64,000 nucleotides of DNA from Bacteroides faecichinchillae JCM 17102 (GTDB lineage: Bacteria > Bacteroidota > Bacteroidia > Bacteroidales > Bacteroidaceae): positions 83,455-147,454 of the forward strand of contig NZ_BAKK01000009.1 in the NCBI RefSeq assembly GCF_000614145.1. The letters run 5' to 3'. Both the position numbers and the translations under genes were made by a program. Positions 55,332 to 64,000 of this stretch are shown one piece after another. Position 1 is the first letter of the stretch. The number at the start of each line of letters is the position of its first letter. The notes beneath the pieces were generated by a model that saw only the letters and a program-made list of their open reading frames with translations, was not told where the DNA came from and searched no databases.

Positions 55332-55339
55332 TAAATTTG
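55332..55339 (+). promoter_or_regulatory. Bacteroides -7 element for the tsaB operon
   Basis: TAAATTTG matches TAnnTTTG, 24 nt before the tsaB ATG at 55364. Confidence 0.5.
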
Positions 55340-55363
55340 CCACAATTTAATAAGCTCATTTTT

Positions 55364-56053
55364 ATGTCGTGTATACTAAATATTGAAACCTCTACCTCTG
55401 TTTGCTCGGTAGCGGCCAGTCAAGACGGACAGACGATTTTTGTGAAAGAAGACTTGAAAGGCCCTTCACACGCCGTCTCTTTAGGAGTGTTTGTAGACGA
55501 AGCGTTATCATTTATCGATAACCATGCCATACCGTTGGATGCAGTTGCAGTCAGTTGTGGACCGGGTTCTTATACCGGGCTTCGTATCGGGGTTTCGATG
55601 GCAAAAGGTATTTGCTACGGTCGTAACATTCCATTGATTGGCATTCCTACTCTGGAGGTTCTCTGTGTACCGGTACTGTTACAGCAAGATCTGCCGGAAG
55701 ATGCACTGCTTTGTCCAATGATTGACGCCCGCCGTATGGAAGTATATGCAGCTATTTATGATCGTGCTTTGAATGTGAAACGTGAGATTGCGGCTGACAT
55801 CGTAGATGAGAATTCATATCTTGAATTTCTAAACGAACATCCGGTTTACTTCTTTGGTAACGGAGCTGAGAAATGTCGTGAGAAAATCACTCACACGAAT
55901 GCACATTTCATAGAAAATATTCATCCATTGGCAAAAGTAATGTATCCATTGGCTGAGAAAGCAATAGCATTGGAAGATTATAAGGATGTTGCATATTTTG
56001 AACCATTCTATTTGAAAGAGTTTGTTGCATCATTACCCAAAAAACTTCTTTAA
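55364..56053 (+). CDS. tsaB: tRNA threonylcarbamoyladenosine biosynthesis protein TsaB
   Basis: Partner of TsaD in making the universal t6A37 tRNA modification. With the start at ATG 55364 (MSCILNIETSTSVCSVA) the protein is 229 residues. Typical features are the N-terminal ASKHA-fold strand, VSCGPGSYTGLRIGVSMAKGICYG (about 67-90) and PMIDARRMEVYAAIYD. An upstream frame to 55289 would cross the promoter. First gene of a long plus-strand cluster running to rseP. Confidence 0.93.
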   Translation: MSCILNIETSTSVCSVAASQDGQTIFVKEDLKGPSHAVSLGVFVDEALSFIDNHAIPLDAVAVSCGPGSYTGLRIGVSMAKGICYGRNIPLIGIPTLEVLCVPVLLQQDLPEDALLCPMIDARRMEVYAAIYDRALNVKREIAADIVDENSYLEFLNEHPVYFFGNGAEKCREKITHTNAHFIENIHPLAKVMYPLAEKAIALEDYKDVAYFEPFYLKEFVASLPKKLL

Positions 56054-56105
56054 TTGTTTTCTTATGTCATTATTTATAATTAATAATTCCTTATCTACTG
56101 AAGAT

Positions 56106-56720
56106 ATGCAATACAATACTCAACAAAAGAGAATGCCGCTTCCCGAATACGGACGTAGCATCCAAAATATGGTGGATTATGCGCTGACTATCCAGGATCG
56201 GGCCGAACGTCAGCGTTGTGCCAATACAATTATCAACATTATGGGGAATATGTTTCCTCATCTGCGTGATGTTCCTGATTTCAAGCATAAACTGTGGGAT
56301 CATTTGGCTATTATGTCTGGTTTTGAGTTGGATATCGATTATCCATACGAAATAATCCATAAGGATAATCTGGTTACTAAACCGGAACCGATACCTTATC
56401 CTAACGTTCGTATGCACTACCGTCATTATGGGCATACATTGGAAGTCTTGATAAAGAAAGCCTGTGAGTTTCCGGAAGGAAATGAAAAAAGAAACCTGGT
56501 AGCAATGATTTGTAACCACATGAAGAAAGACTACATGGCTTGGAACAAAGACACAGTGGACGAACGTAAGATTGCAGAAGACCTGAATGAACTTTCGGGT
56601 GGAAAGCTTCAACTAACAGATGATATTATTCGTCTTATGGCAGAACGTCTGAGTCAGAATTATCGTCCGAAAGCAAATTATAACAATAACAGAAATAATA
56701 ATCAACGCAGAAGATATTAA
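56106..56720 (+). CDS. DUF4290 protein
   Basis: A 204-residue Bacteroidetes-specific protein beginning MQYNTQQKRMPLPEYGRSIQ at 56106. In-frame ATGs at 56064 and 56022 are possible but the latter overlaps tsaB. Mostly helical, with the conserved-looking LPEYGRSIQNMV and KLWDHLAIMSGFELDIDYPY. The C-terminus is Asn/Arg-rich (YNNNRNNNQRRRY), which could bind nucleic acid. Function unknown. It sits between tsaB and murA in one transcript. Confidence 0.82.
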   Translation: MQYNTQQKRMPLPEYGRSIQNMVDYALTIQDRAERQRCANTIINIMGNMFPHLRDVPDFKHKLWDHLAIMSGFELDIDYPYEIIHKDNLVTKPEPIPYPNVRMHYRHYGHTLEVLIKKACEFPEGNEKRNLVAMICNHMKKDYMAWNKDTVDERKIAEDLNELSGGKLQLTDDIIRLMAERLSQNYRPKANYNNNRNNNQRRRY

Positions 56721-56730
56721 TCAGAATTAT

Positions 56731-58035
56731 ATGGCTTCATTTGTAATCGAAGGAGGACATCGGCTCAGTGGGGAAATCTATCCTCAGGGTGCTAAAAACG
56801 AAGTTTTGCAGATTATCTGTGCCACGTTGCTGACTGCAGAGGAAGTAACTGTGAACAATATACCTGACATTTTGGATGTCAATAACCTTATCCAGCTTGT
56901 GCGGGAAATGGGAGTAACGGTTGCAAAGAATAGCATTGATTCTTATACCTTCAAAGCAAAGAACGTTGATTTGGCCTATCTGGAGAGTGATGAATTCCTG
57001 AAAAAGTGCTCAAGCCTTCGTGGCTCGGTTATGCTGATCGGTCCGATGGTAGCGCGTTTTGGCAAAGCGCTAATTTCAAAGCCGGGGGGTGATAAGATTG
57101 GTCGTAGACGCTTGGATACCCACTTTGTTGGCATTCAGAACTTGGGAGCTGATTTCCATTATGATGAAGAACGTGGTATTTATGTAATAACTGCAGAACG
57201 ACTTCAAGGAAATTATATGCTGTTGGACGAAGCTTCCGTTACCGGAACTGCCAATATTGTGATGGCTGCTGTGCTTGCTAAAGGTACGACTACTATCTAC
57301 AATGCAGCTTGTGAACCTTATTTGCAACAACTCTGTCACATGCTCAATCGAATGGGAGCAAAAATCAGTGGCATTGCTTCTAATCTACTTACGATCGAAG
57401 GTGTAGAAGAACTGCATGGAACGCAACATACCGTATTGCCCGATATGATTGAAGTGGGCAGTTTCATCGGTATGGCAGCCATGACCAAAAGTGAAATTAC
57501 CATTAAAAATGTTTCTAATGAGAATCTGGGGATTATCCCGGAAAGCTTTCGTCGTTTGGGTATCAAACTGGAGCAGAAAGGAGATGATATATATGTCCCG
57601 GCTCAGGAAACATATCAGATAGAATCTTTTATAGATGGTTCAATTATGACCATAGCCGATGCACCTTGGCCGGGTTTGACGCCTGACTTGCTGAGCGTAT
57701 TGTTGGTAGTAGCTACCCAGGCCAAAGGAAGTGTATTGATACATCAGAAAATGTTTGAAAGTCGTTTGTTCTTTGTGGACAAACTAATAGATATGGGAGC
57801 ACAGATTATCTTGTGTGATCCGCACCGGGCTGTTGTCATTGGGCATAATCATGATTTTACCCTGCGTGGCGCCCGTCTTACTTCTCCGGATATTCGTGCT
57901 GGTATCGCCCTGTTGATTGCCGCCATGAGTGCGGAAGGAACAAGCACTATTAGTAACATCGAACAGATAGACCGCGGATATCAGAATATTGAAGGACGTC
58001 TGAACGCAATCGGAGCAAGAATAACTCGTATATGA
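56731..58035 (+). CDS. murA: UDP-N-acetylglucosamine 1-carboxyvinyltransferase with Asp at the fosfomycin site
   Basis: First committed step of peptidoglycan synthesis: transfers enolpyruvate to UDP-GlcNAc. The 434-residue protein has [11 protein letters not shown] with the essential Lys-Asn, and [12 protein letters not shown] in the active-site loop. There the E. coli sequence GGCTIGARPVDLH has Cys115, but this protein has Asp121. Asp at this position is the known natural replacement that keeps activity and prevents fosfomycin alkylation. rimM overlaps its stop (ATGA at 58032-58035). Confidence 0.95.
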   Translation: MASFVIEGGHRLSGEIYPQGAKNEVLQIICATLLTAEEVTVNNIPDILDVNNLIQLVREMGVTVAKNSIDSYTFKAKNVDLAYLESDEFLKKCSSLRGSVMLIGPMVARFGKALISKPGGDKIGRRRLDTHFVGIQNLGADFHYDEERGIYVITAERLQGNYMLLDEASVTGTANIVMAAVLAKGTTTIYNAACEPYLQQLCHMLNRMGAKISGIASNLLTIEGVEELHGTQHTVLPDMIEVGSFIGMAAMTKSEITIKNVSNENLGIIPESFRRLGIKLEQKGDDIYVPAQETYQIESFIDGSIMTIADAPWPGLTPDLLSVLLVVATQAKGSVLIHQKMFESRLFFVDKLIDMGAQIILCDPHRAVVIGHNHDFTLRGARLTSPDIRAGIALLIAAMSAEGTSTISNIEQIDRGYQNIEGRLNAIGARITRI

Positions 58036-58568
58036 TAAAGAAAGAAGAAGTATATAGGATCGGTATATTTAATAAACCGCATGGCATACATGGTGAATTG
58101 CAATTTACTTTCACAGATGATATTTTCGATCGTGCAGATTGCGATTATTTGGTATGTCAGCTCGATGGAATCTTCGTGCCTTTCTTTATCGAAGAATACC
58201 GTTTTCGATCAGATTCTACCGCTTTGGTGAAGCTGGAAGGAGTAGATACTGCCGAACGGGCCCGGATGTTTACCAATGTTGATGTTTATTTTCCGGTAGA
58301 ACACGTAGATGAAGCAGAAGCCGGGGAATTGTCGTGGAACTTTTTTATCGGTTTCCGAATGGAAGATGTTCACCATGGACTGCTGGGGGAAGTCGTGGAT
58401 GTAGATATCACTACAGTGAACACTCTTTTTGTTGTCGAACAGGAGGGAGAAGAACTTCTGGTTCCTGCGCAGGAAGAGTTTATTTTAGGCATTGATCAGG
58501 AGAAGAAGCTTATCACAGTGGAGCTTCCTGAAGGATTGCTGAATTTAGATGATTTGGAAGAAGATTAA
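58032..58568 (+). CDS. rimM: Ribosome maturation factor RimM
   Basis: Assists 30S assembly through ribosomal protein S19. The 178-residue protein has the RimM N-terminal barrel ([20 protein letters not shown]) and a C-terminal PRC-barrel ([16 protein letters not shown] ... [14 protein letters not shown]). Start overlaps the murA stop by 4 nt. The C-terminus is acidic. Clear family member although not beside rpsP/trmD as in proteobacteria. Confidence 0.92.
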   Translation: MIKKEEVYRIGIFNKPHGIHGELQFTFTDDIFDRADCDYLVCQLDGIFVPFFIEEYRFRSDSTALVKLEGVDTAERARMFTNVDVYFPVEHVDEAEAGELSWNFFIGFRMEDVHHGLLGEVVDVDITTVNTLFVVEQEGEELLVPAQEEFILGIDQEKKLITVELPEGLLNLDDLEED

Positions 58569-58612
58569 AATAGATTGTAGTAACTAATTAGAAATTTGTA
58601 ATTAACCGAGGA

Positions 58613-59473
58613 ATGCCAAATAGAAGACGAAGTAAAGCTTTCTGGAATAATTTCAAGTTCAAGTACAAACTCACAATAACCAATGAGAACACACTTGAAG
58701 AGATAGTAGGGCTTCATGTATCCAAGCTTAACGGTCTCTCTGTTTTGCTGAGTGTACTGGCAGTGCTCTTTTTGATAGCTGCTAGTATCATTGCTTTTAC
58801 TCCTTTGCGTAATTATCTTCCCGGTTATATGAATAGTGAAGTTCGTAGTCAGATTGTGAATAATGCACTACGGGTGGATTCTCTCCGGCAGGTATTGGAC
58901 AAGCAGAATCTTTATATCATGAATATTCAGGATATATTTAGCGGAAAGGTACGGATCGACAGTGTTCAAACGTTAGATTCACTGACGGAAGCCCGGCATG
59001 ATACGTTGATGGAGCGTACTAAGCGTGAAGAGGAATTCCGTCGCCAATATGAAGAAAATGAAAAATATAATTTGACATCAAGTGCTTCTCAACCAGATGT
59101 AAACGGATTAATTTTCTATCGTCCGGCACGTGGTATGGTTTCTGACCATTTCGATGCGGAGAAGAAACATTTCGGAACTGATATTGCGGCTAACCCTAAT
59201 GAAAGTGTGTTGGCAACAATGGACGGAACGGTTATTTTGAGCACTTACACAGCAGAAACAGGTTATCTGATAGCTGTGCAGCATAATCAGGATTTTGTTT
59301 CGGTCTACAAACATTGCGGTTCGCTGCTAAAGAAAGAAGGCGAACGGGCAAAAGGAGGAGAAGCTATTGCTCTAGTAGGGAACAGCGGAACACTCAGTAC
59401 AGGTCCTCACTTACACTTTGAACTCTGGTATAAAGGTCGTCCGGTTAATTCGGAGAAATATATCGTGTATTAA
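58613..59473 (+). CDS. M23-family (LytM-domain) cell-wall peptidase
   Basis: A 286-residue protein with a basic cytoplasmic N-terminus (RRRSKAFWNNFKFKYK), one membrane helix (about 42-64), a coiled-coil stretch (about 80-150) and a C-terminal LytM domain (about 165-286). Zinc-site motifs are present: HFGTDIAA and HLHFELW, with YKHCGSLLKKEG between. Both halves of the site look intact, so it may be an active endopeptidase. The placement beside murA and dxr fits envelope growth. Confidence 0.9.
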   Translation: MPNRRRSKAFWNNFKFKYKLTITNENTLEEIVGLHVSKLNGLSVLLSVLAVLFLIAASIIAFTPLRNYLPGYMNSEVRSQIVNNALRVDSLRQVLDKQNLYIMNIQDIFSGKVRIDSVQTLDSLTEARHDTLMERTKREEEFRRQYEENEKYNLTSSASQPDVNGLIFYRPARGMVSDHFDAEKKHFGTDIAANPNESVLATMDGTVILSTYTAETGYLIAVQHNQDFVSVYKHCGSLLKKEGERAKGGEAIALVGNSGTLSTGPHLHFELWYKGRPVNSEKYIVY

Positions 59474-59515
59474 GTGGAGAGGATGATGAAAAGAAAAAAA
59501 AGGAATTTGATCATA

Positions 59516-60684
59516 ATGAATATAGAGAACAATAAAAAGAAAAAACAAATAGTAATTTTAGGCTCTACCGGTTCGATCGGTACACAGGCGCTACAGGTAA
59601 TTGAGGAACATCCAGATTTTTACGAAGCCTATGCACTGACAGCTAATAATCGGGTGGAACGACTGATTGATCAGGCAAGGAAGTTTCAACCGGAAGTGGT
59701 AGTGATAGCCAACGAAGAGAAATATCTTCAGTTAAAAGAAGCATTGAGTGATCTTCCCATCAAAGTATATGCGGGTACAGATGCTATTTGTCAGATTGTA
59801 GAGGCAGGACCTGTTGATATGGTGCTGACTGCTATGGTAGGATTTGCAGGACTTAAACCAACGATCAATGCGATTCGAGCAAGAAAAGCCATAGCATTGG
59901 CCAATAAAGAGACATTGGTTGTAGCCGGAGAGCTGATTAATCAGTTGGCACAGCAATATCATACTCCTATTTTACCGGTTGATTCCGAACACTCCGCTGT
60001 CTTTCAGTGTTTAGCAGGAGAGGTAGGTAATCCGATTGAGAAAGTAATACTGACAGCTTCGGGGGGCCTTTCCGTACTTGCACATTGGAACAACTGAAAT
60101 CTGTGACGAAGGCACAAGCTTTGAAACACCCAAACTGGGAAATGGGAGCTAAGATCACAATCGACTCAGCATCTATGATGAACAAAGGTTTTGAGGTAAT
60201 CGAAGCCAAATGGTTGTTTGGTGTGCAGCCCAGCCAGATAGAAGTAGTAGTACATCCACAATCCGTTATTCACTCGATGGTACAATTCGAAGACGGTGCG
60301 GTGAAAGCACAACTTGGCATGCCGGACATGCGTCTGCCTATTCAGTATGCGTTCTCTTATCCGGATCGTATTCCTTCTTCTTTCGACAGGCTCGATTTTA
60401 CAAAATGTACGAATCTGACGTTTGAACAACCTGATACGGAACGTTTCCGTAATTTGGCGTTGGCCTATGAAGCGATGTATCGTGGAGGAAATATGCCTTG
60501 CATTGTAAACGCAGCCAATGAAGTAGTCGTTGCTTCTTTTTTAAAGGATGGTGTTAGTTTTCTCGGAATGAGTGATGTGATAGAGAAAACAATGGAGCGT
60601 ACAGCTTTTGTATCTACGCCAACATATGAGGATTATGTAGCAACTGATGCGGAGGCGCGGAGAATTGCGAAAAGCTTGATATAA
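59516..60684 (+). CDS. dxr: 1-deoxy-D-xylulose 5-phosphate reductoisomerase, one-base frameshift
   Basis: MEP-pathway enzyme making 2-C-methyl-D-erythritol 4-phosphate with NADPH. I choose ATG 59516 (MNIENNKKKKQIVILGSTGSIG). The nucleotide site GSTGSIGTQAL, ALANKETLV, and PVDSEHSAVFQCL are intact. The frame breaks in a G6 run (60061-60066): a seventh G restores [55 protein letters not shown] and the C-terminal domain then follow. The joined protein is about 390 residues. As the only dxr visible and normally essential in MEP-dependent bacteria, it is very probably intact in the organism. Confidence 0.93.
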
Positions 60685-60788
60685 GATATATTTTTAGAGA
60701 AATAGATTAGTATTAATATAAATTGAAAGTAGCCTCAGGTTCTTCCTTTTAGGGAGATAGGATGAAAGAGGCTTTAAATTGTGATTAT

Positions 60789-62144
60789 ATGGAAACATTT
60801 TTGATTCGTGCCCTGCAATTGATTATGAGCCTTTCGCTGCTCGTCATCATTCACGAAGGTGGGCATTTTCTTTTTGCCCGTTTGTTTAAGGTGCGTGTAG
60901 AAAAATTCTGCTTATTCTTTGACCCTTGGTTTACTCTCTTCAAGTTCAAGCCCAAGAAGAGTGAGACTGAATATGCTATAGGATGGCTACCTTTGGGTGG
61001 TTATGTAAAGATTGCTGGTATGATAGATGAGTCTATGGATACCGAACAGATGAAGCAACCGGAAAAGCCATGGGAATTCCGTTCCAAACCGGCTTGGCAA
61101 CGTTTGTTGATTATGGTAGGCGGTGTGCTGTTCAATTTCTTATTGGCACTGTTTATCTATTCAATGATCCTTTTTGCGTGGGGTGACCAATATATTAAGG
61201 TACAGGATGTTCCCCTTGGTATGGATTTCAATGAAACAGCTAAATCTGTAGGCTTTAAAGACGGAGACATTCTATTGTCTGCTGATGGTGTTCCTTTTGT
61301 ACGTTATGATGGCGATATGTTGAGCCAGATTGCCGATGCTCGTGAAGTTAGTGTGTTTCGTGACGGCAAGCAGGCTTCTGTATACATTCCCGAAGATATG
61401 ATGCAACGTTTGATGACGGATAGTATCCGTTTCGCTTCTTATCGTTTTCCGTATGTAGTAGATAGTGTAAGAGTTAATTCTCCGGCTGCACTTGCTGGTG
61501 TTCAACCGGGAGATAGTATTATTGCTCTGGATGGAAAACCGATTTCTTATTCAGACTTTAAAGAAGCAATGGCAGATCGTAAAAAGAATGAAGCTGCACT
61601 TCGTAAAGACAGCATTGATCCTCGCGTGATCACATTGACTTATGTACGTGGTGGGGTGACAGATAATCTGACCATGCAAGTAGATACAGCTTACCTGATG
61701 GGCGTAAATGCTTGTATCGAAACTGAACGTCTTCTGCCAATGGTGAAGAAAGAATATGGTTTCTTTGAGTCTTTCCCGGCAGGAGCTGCTTTGGGTGTAA
61801 AAACATTGAAAGGATATGTAGGGAACATGAAGTACCTCTTTTCAAAAGAAGGAGCGAAACAGTTGGGAGGTTTCGGAACGATCGGTAGCATTTTCCCTGC
61901 TACATGGGATTGGCACCAGTTCTGGTACATGACAGCTTTCTTGTCTATTATTCTTGCATTTATGAATATTCTTCCGATCCCTGCATTGGATGGAGGACAC
62001 GTACTCTTCCTCTTTTATGAGATTATAGCACGCCGTAAACCAAGTGATAAGTTTATGGAGTATGCTCAGATGACTGGAATGATCCTGCTCTTCGGACTAT
62101 TGATATGGGCGAACTTTAACGATATATTGAGGTTCTTCTTCTAG
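60789..62144 (+). CDS. rseP: RseP/S2P-type site-2 intramembrane metalloprotease
   Basis: Cleaves membrane-embedded substrates such as anti-sigma factors after an initial cut. The 451-residue protein starts at ATG 60789 (METFLIRALQ). It has HEGGHF (HExxH zinc site) in the first helix, GGYVKIAGM, a PDZ domain with SPAALAGVQPGDSIIALDGK (about 225-250), a possible degenerate PDZ before it, and NILPIPALDGGHVLFLFYE in the late helix completing the zinc site. It ends the tsaB-murA-dxr cluster. Confidence 0.93.
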   Translation: METFLIRALQLIMSLSLLVIIHEGGHFLFARLFKVRVEKFCLFFDPWFTLFKFKPKKSETEYAIGWLPLGGYVKIAGMIDESMDTEQMKQPEKPWEFRSKPAWQRLLIMVGGVLFNFLLALFIYSMILFAWGDQYIKVQDVPLGMDFNETAKSVGFKDGDILLSADGVPFVRYDGDMLSQIADAREVSVFRDGKQASVYIPEDMMQRLMTDSIRFASYRFPYVVDSVRVNSPAALAGVQPGDSIIALDGKPISYSDFKEAMADRKKNEAALRKDSIDPRVITLTYVRGGVTDNLTMQVDTAYLMGVNACIETERLLPMVKKEYGFFESFPAGAALGVKTLKGYVGNMKYLFSKEGAKQLGGFGTIGSIFPATWDWHQFWYMTAFLSIILAFMNILPIPALDGGHVLFLFYEIIARRKPSDKFMEYAQMTGMILLFGLLIWANFNDILRFFF

Positions 62145-62179
62145 CTTTTGAAGGAGCAATTGTGAGTGTCTAATTCTCT

Positions 62180-62918
62180 ATGAACAAAATAAAAAATAGC
62201 TGTATAGGACTATTGGGGTGTCTGGTAGTTGCTTTTACAATGAAGGCGGAGCAGGCATGCCCGATTGACGGAGAATAAATGTGTTGTTCCTTATTATTAC
62301 AGAGATTCTTATCGGTTCGGAAGTTGCCTCTAGCAATCTGGATGTAGAGATCTCCGGTTGGAACTTTGAAAAGGTACGTGTTGCGACCGAAAATCGTTGG
62401 AATAAACATCTGTCGTCTATTTCAGTAGAGACTGAAAATGAAGCTGATAAAAAGATCTTTTACGGTGCTCTATACCGTTCTCTATCTTACCAAGAATCTA
62501 TAGCGATGTCGGTGGGACACATCCTGCTTTTTCTTTAAAAGATTCGATAGTCAGTGAACCTTCTTTTGTGTACTATGATGAATTCAGTGCATGGGATACT
62601 TATCGTGTGTTAATGTCTTTGGTACATTTGATAGATCCTGAGAAAGGGAAAGATATGGTCTCTTCTTTGGTTTCGAAGTATGAACAGGGAGGATGGTTAC
62701 GTATTTTTCCTTATTGGAATAGTTATACTTCTGCAATGGTAGGAGACTATGTAATTGCTATGATAGGTGATGCTATCATGAAAGATATTCCCATTCATCA
62801 TTTGGAAAAAGCCTATGAAGGAGTACCTAAGAATGCGTTTGAATCTCCGGCTTCACATGCAGATTATGCTGGTGGCAAGGGGGAGAGGTCTGACTTTTTA
62901 TATAGAGTATGGCTATAG
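62180..62918 (+). pseudogene. Remnant of a GH92 alpha-mannosidase
   Basis: A readable signal peptide (MNKIKNSCIGLLGCLVVAFTM, first in-frame ATG 62180) is followed by a stop after about 33 codons. Then come two catalytic-domain pieces: 62281-62538 (NFEKVRVATENRWNKHLSSISVET ... KKIFYGALYRSL) and 62568-62918 (EFSAWDTYRVLMSLVHLIDPEKGKD ... YVIAMIGDAIMKDI). These match the order of GH92 motifs, but hundreds of residues are missing, including the N-terminal beta domain. With large internal deletions and several frame breaks this is genuine decay, unlike the single-base lesions elsewhere. Intact GH92 enzymes trim alpha-mannosides from host or yeast glycans. Confidence 0.75.
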
Positions 62919-63007
62919 TAAATGGCGAGAAGGTTACAATTACTTTAAATCTTGTTCCTTATAAAAATTCTCTTGATTCATAAGATGTTGTTTCTTACTT
63001 TCAATTA

Positions 63008-63889
63008 CTATATTTTCAGCATCTTTTTCTCCCGTTCCAAATCCGTCTCATCTAGTTTCGGTGAAGGTACTGTACAGGTTTTGATGTAATCTCCTTCTTG
63101 GCAAGTATAATTGTAATACACTTCCAATTCCGGTGTCAGTTCTCCTTTCGGAACTAGTTTGCCTTCCATCTTCAGAAATTCATTGATGTCCGTACTGTCT
63201 GATTGCTTCACCAGTACGATCCGTCGGGCTATTGGATTATGATTGTAATCCAGGCAGAGATACAAGCCTTTCAACATACTGGGGAATTCATAATGCGGGA
63301 GTTGCAGATAAATAGTGACCAAGGCAAATTGAGGTAAGTCTCTTTCATTAAACATTAGGTATGAATTCTGATGATTGCTGATAATACCGCCTCCCCAATG
63401 AACGGATTTATAAGCATTAATCATACCGACCTTCACATACTCACTGTTTTCGGAAGTACTAATCATGTAAGGCTCGATTTTCAGGCTGTCCGTCGAAGAG
63501 GAAAGACTGTAACTAAGATAGATACCACTATAATTATAAACATCCTGTATAGATTCCTTCATTTCCATTACGAGTAATTTGGCCAGAGGGTTTCCACTAT
63601 CTGCTTCGCTCTGATGTTCAGGCTCCATTTCGAGAAGCAGCAATTTCATGGAGCTTACATTATTTAATAAGCGTTTCTTGGATACATTATTAACTAATGC
63701 CAATGCCTCATCCAGAGCATCATCCGGAGTGCATGTCTTCAAAAGATCGATATAAGCAGGTAAAACACTGGAGTACAAAGCAGACAATACACTTGGAGCC
63801 ATGTCCACCCGATCAGCAATTTCTTTCATCTTCACTCCGCTATTGCGTAGGTACTCTATTCTTTTATATACTTCTGTCAGTTCATCCAT
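63008..63889 (-). CDS. Conserved hypothetical protein with possible N-terminal HTH
   Basis: A 293-residue soluble protein. The N-terminus (VYKRIEYLRNSGVKMKEIADRVDMAPSVLSALYSSVLPAYI) reads like a helix-turn-helix with KEIADRVDMAPSVLSALY as the candidate recognition unit. The middle (about 130-250) is beta-rich (YEFPSMLKGLYLCLDYNHNPIARRIVLVKQ). I do not recognise the family beyond being Bacteroides-like. It faces away from the window's right edge, with a 76-nt spacer to the GH92 remnant. A CAAAGGAA (near-match to the -7 element) lies about 30 nt upstream. Confidence 0.75.
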   Translation of the reverse strand: MDELTEVYKRIEYLRNSGVKMKEIADRVDMAPSVLSALYSSVLPAYIDLLKTCTPDDALDEALALVNNVSKKRLLNNVSSMKLLLLEMEPEHQSEADSGNPLAKLLVMEMKESIQDVYNYSGIYLSYSLSSSTDSLKIEPYMISTSENSEYVKVGMINAYKSVHWGGGIISNHQNSYLMFNERDLPQFALVTIYLQLPHYEFPSMLKGLYLCLDYNHNPIARRIVLVKQSDSTDINEFLKMEGKLVPKGELTPELEVYYNYTCQEGDYIKTCTVPSPKLDETDLEREKKMLKI

Positions 63890-64000
63890 GATTTGGGTTG
63901 TCGTAATTTTGAATTATGTTGCAAAGGAATGACTGTTATATTATGTTTCTGTTGCATGAATATTACATTAATATTTCAATATATCAAAAGCATGAAATAT

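Noticed and set aside
60050..60100. Programmed ribosomal frameshift in dxr
   Set aside because: No dxr family member is known to need one, there is no clear stimulatory structure, and similar one-base breaks occur in many unrelated genes here.

Overview
The window looks like chromosomal DNA of a gut Bacteroides species, or a very close relative. The reasons are: SusC/SusD outer-membrane genes, an NVEALA-type peptide gene with a BF3164-like beta-propeller lipoprotein, Bacteroidetes-only families (DUF4290, DUF5056, DUF6249, DUF6769), a TonB/ExbB/4-TM/ExbD/ExbD set, and about 20 copies of the Bacteroides -7 promoter element TAnnTTTG placed just upstream of genes. I cannot name the species from the sequence alone.

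Layout. 1-5164: edge of a helicase gene, then acn-icd-citrate synthase (citrate to 2-oxoglutarate). 5165-7925: an AT-rich accessory patch with degenerate repeats, an NVEALA peptide gene, a frameshifted beta-propeller lipoprotein, a broken thioredoxin-like gene and an antisense scrap of an Ig-like domain. 7965-10926: a compact 5-alpha-reductase / flavin oxidoreductase / short-chain dehydrogenase operon whose composition matches bacterial steroid or bile-acid A-ring reduction clusters. 11203-13904: pfkA, ispH, cmk. 14132-20054: tonB, a prenyl synthase, a conserved unknown, tatD, tRNA-Ser(GGA), exbB, a 4-TM protein and two exbD genes. 20305-28583: GNAT, M64 peptidase, Lrp regulator, folA-thyA, a secreted PLD/cardiolipin synthase, an ECF sigma operon and a NOL1/NOP2/Sun rRNA methyltransferase. 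28578-34810: heavy-metal RND efflux operon with two His-rich proteins. 34917-42601: ABC-F protein, a single-domain response regulator, and a SusC/SusD/lipid-binding lipoprotein operon. 42907-48559: PiT phosphate transporter, ppk1 and a phosphodiesterase. 48635-52911: rfbAB, menA and a lipoprotein phosphoesterase. 52966-62144: nadD, a small membrane protein, gmk and yicC on the minus strand, then tsaB-DUF4290-murA-rimM-M23-dxr-rseP on the plus strand. 62180-64000: the remains of a GH92 mannosidase and a conserved unknown with a possible HTH.

Two things stand out. First, at least twelve otherwise intact genes, including dxr and menA that should be important, are each interrupted by single-base indels, ten of the twelve lesions I list being deletions. 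That argues for sequence or assembly error rather than decay, and each split gene is annotated here as one locus. Second, three unrelated intergenic spacers (about 5480-5672, 45513-45623 and 50731-50884) each carry a degenerate array with a strict 21-22 nt period but a different core sequence in each. Neither CRISPR nor ordinary coding sequence explains them. The steroid-type operon, the NVEALA locus and a MurA with Asp in place of the fosfomycin-target Cys are the most interesting protein-level observations.
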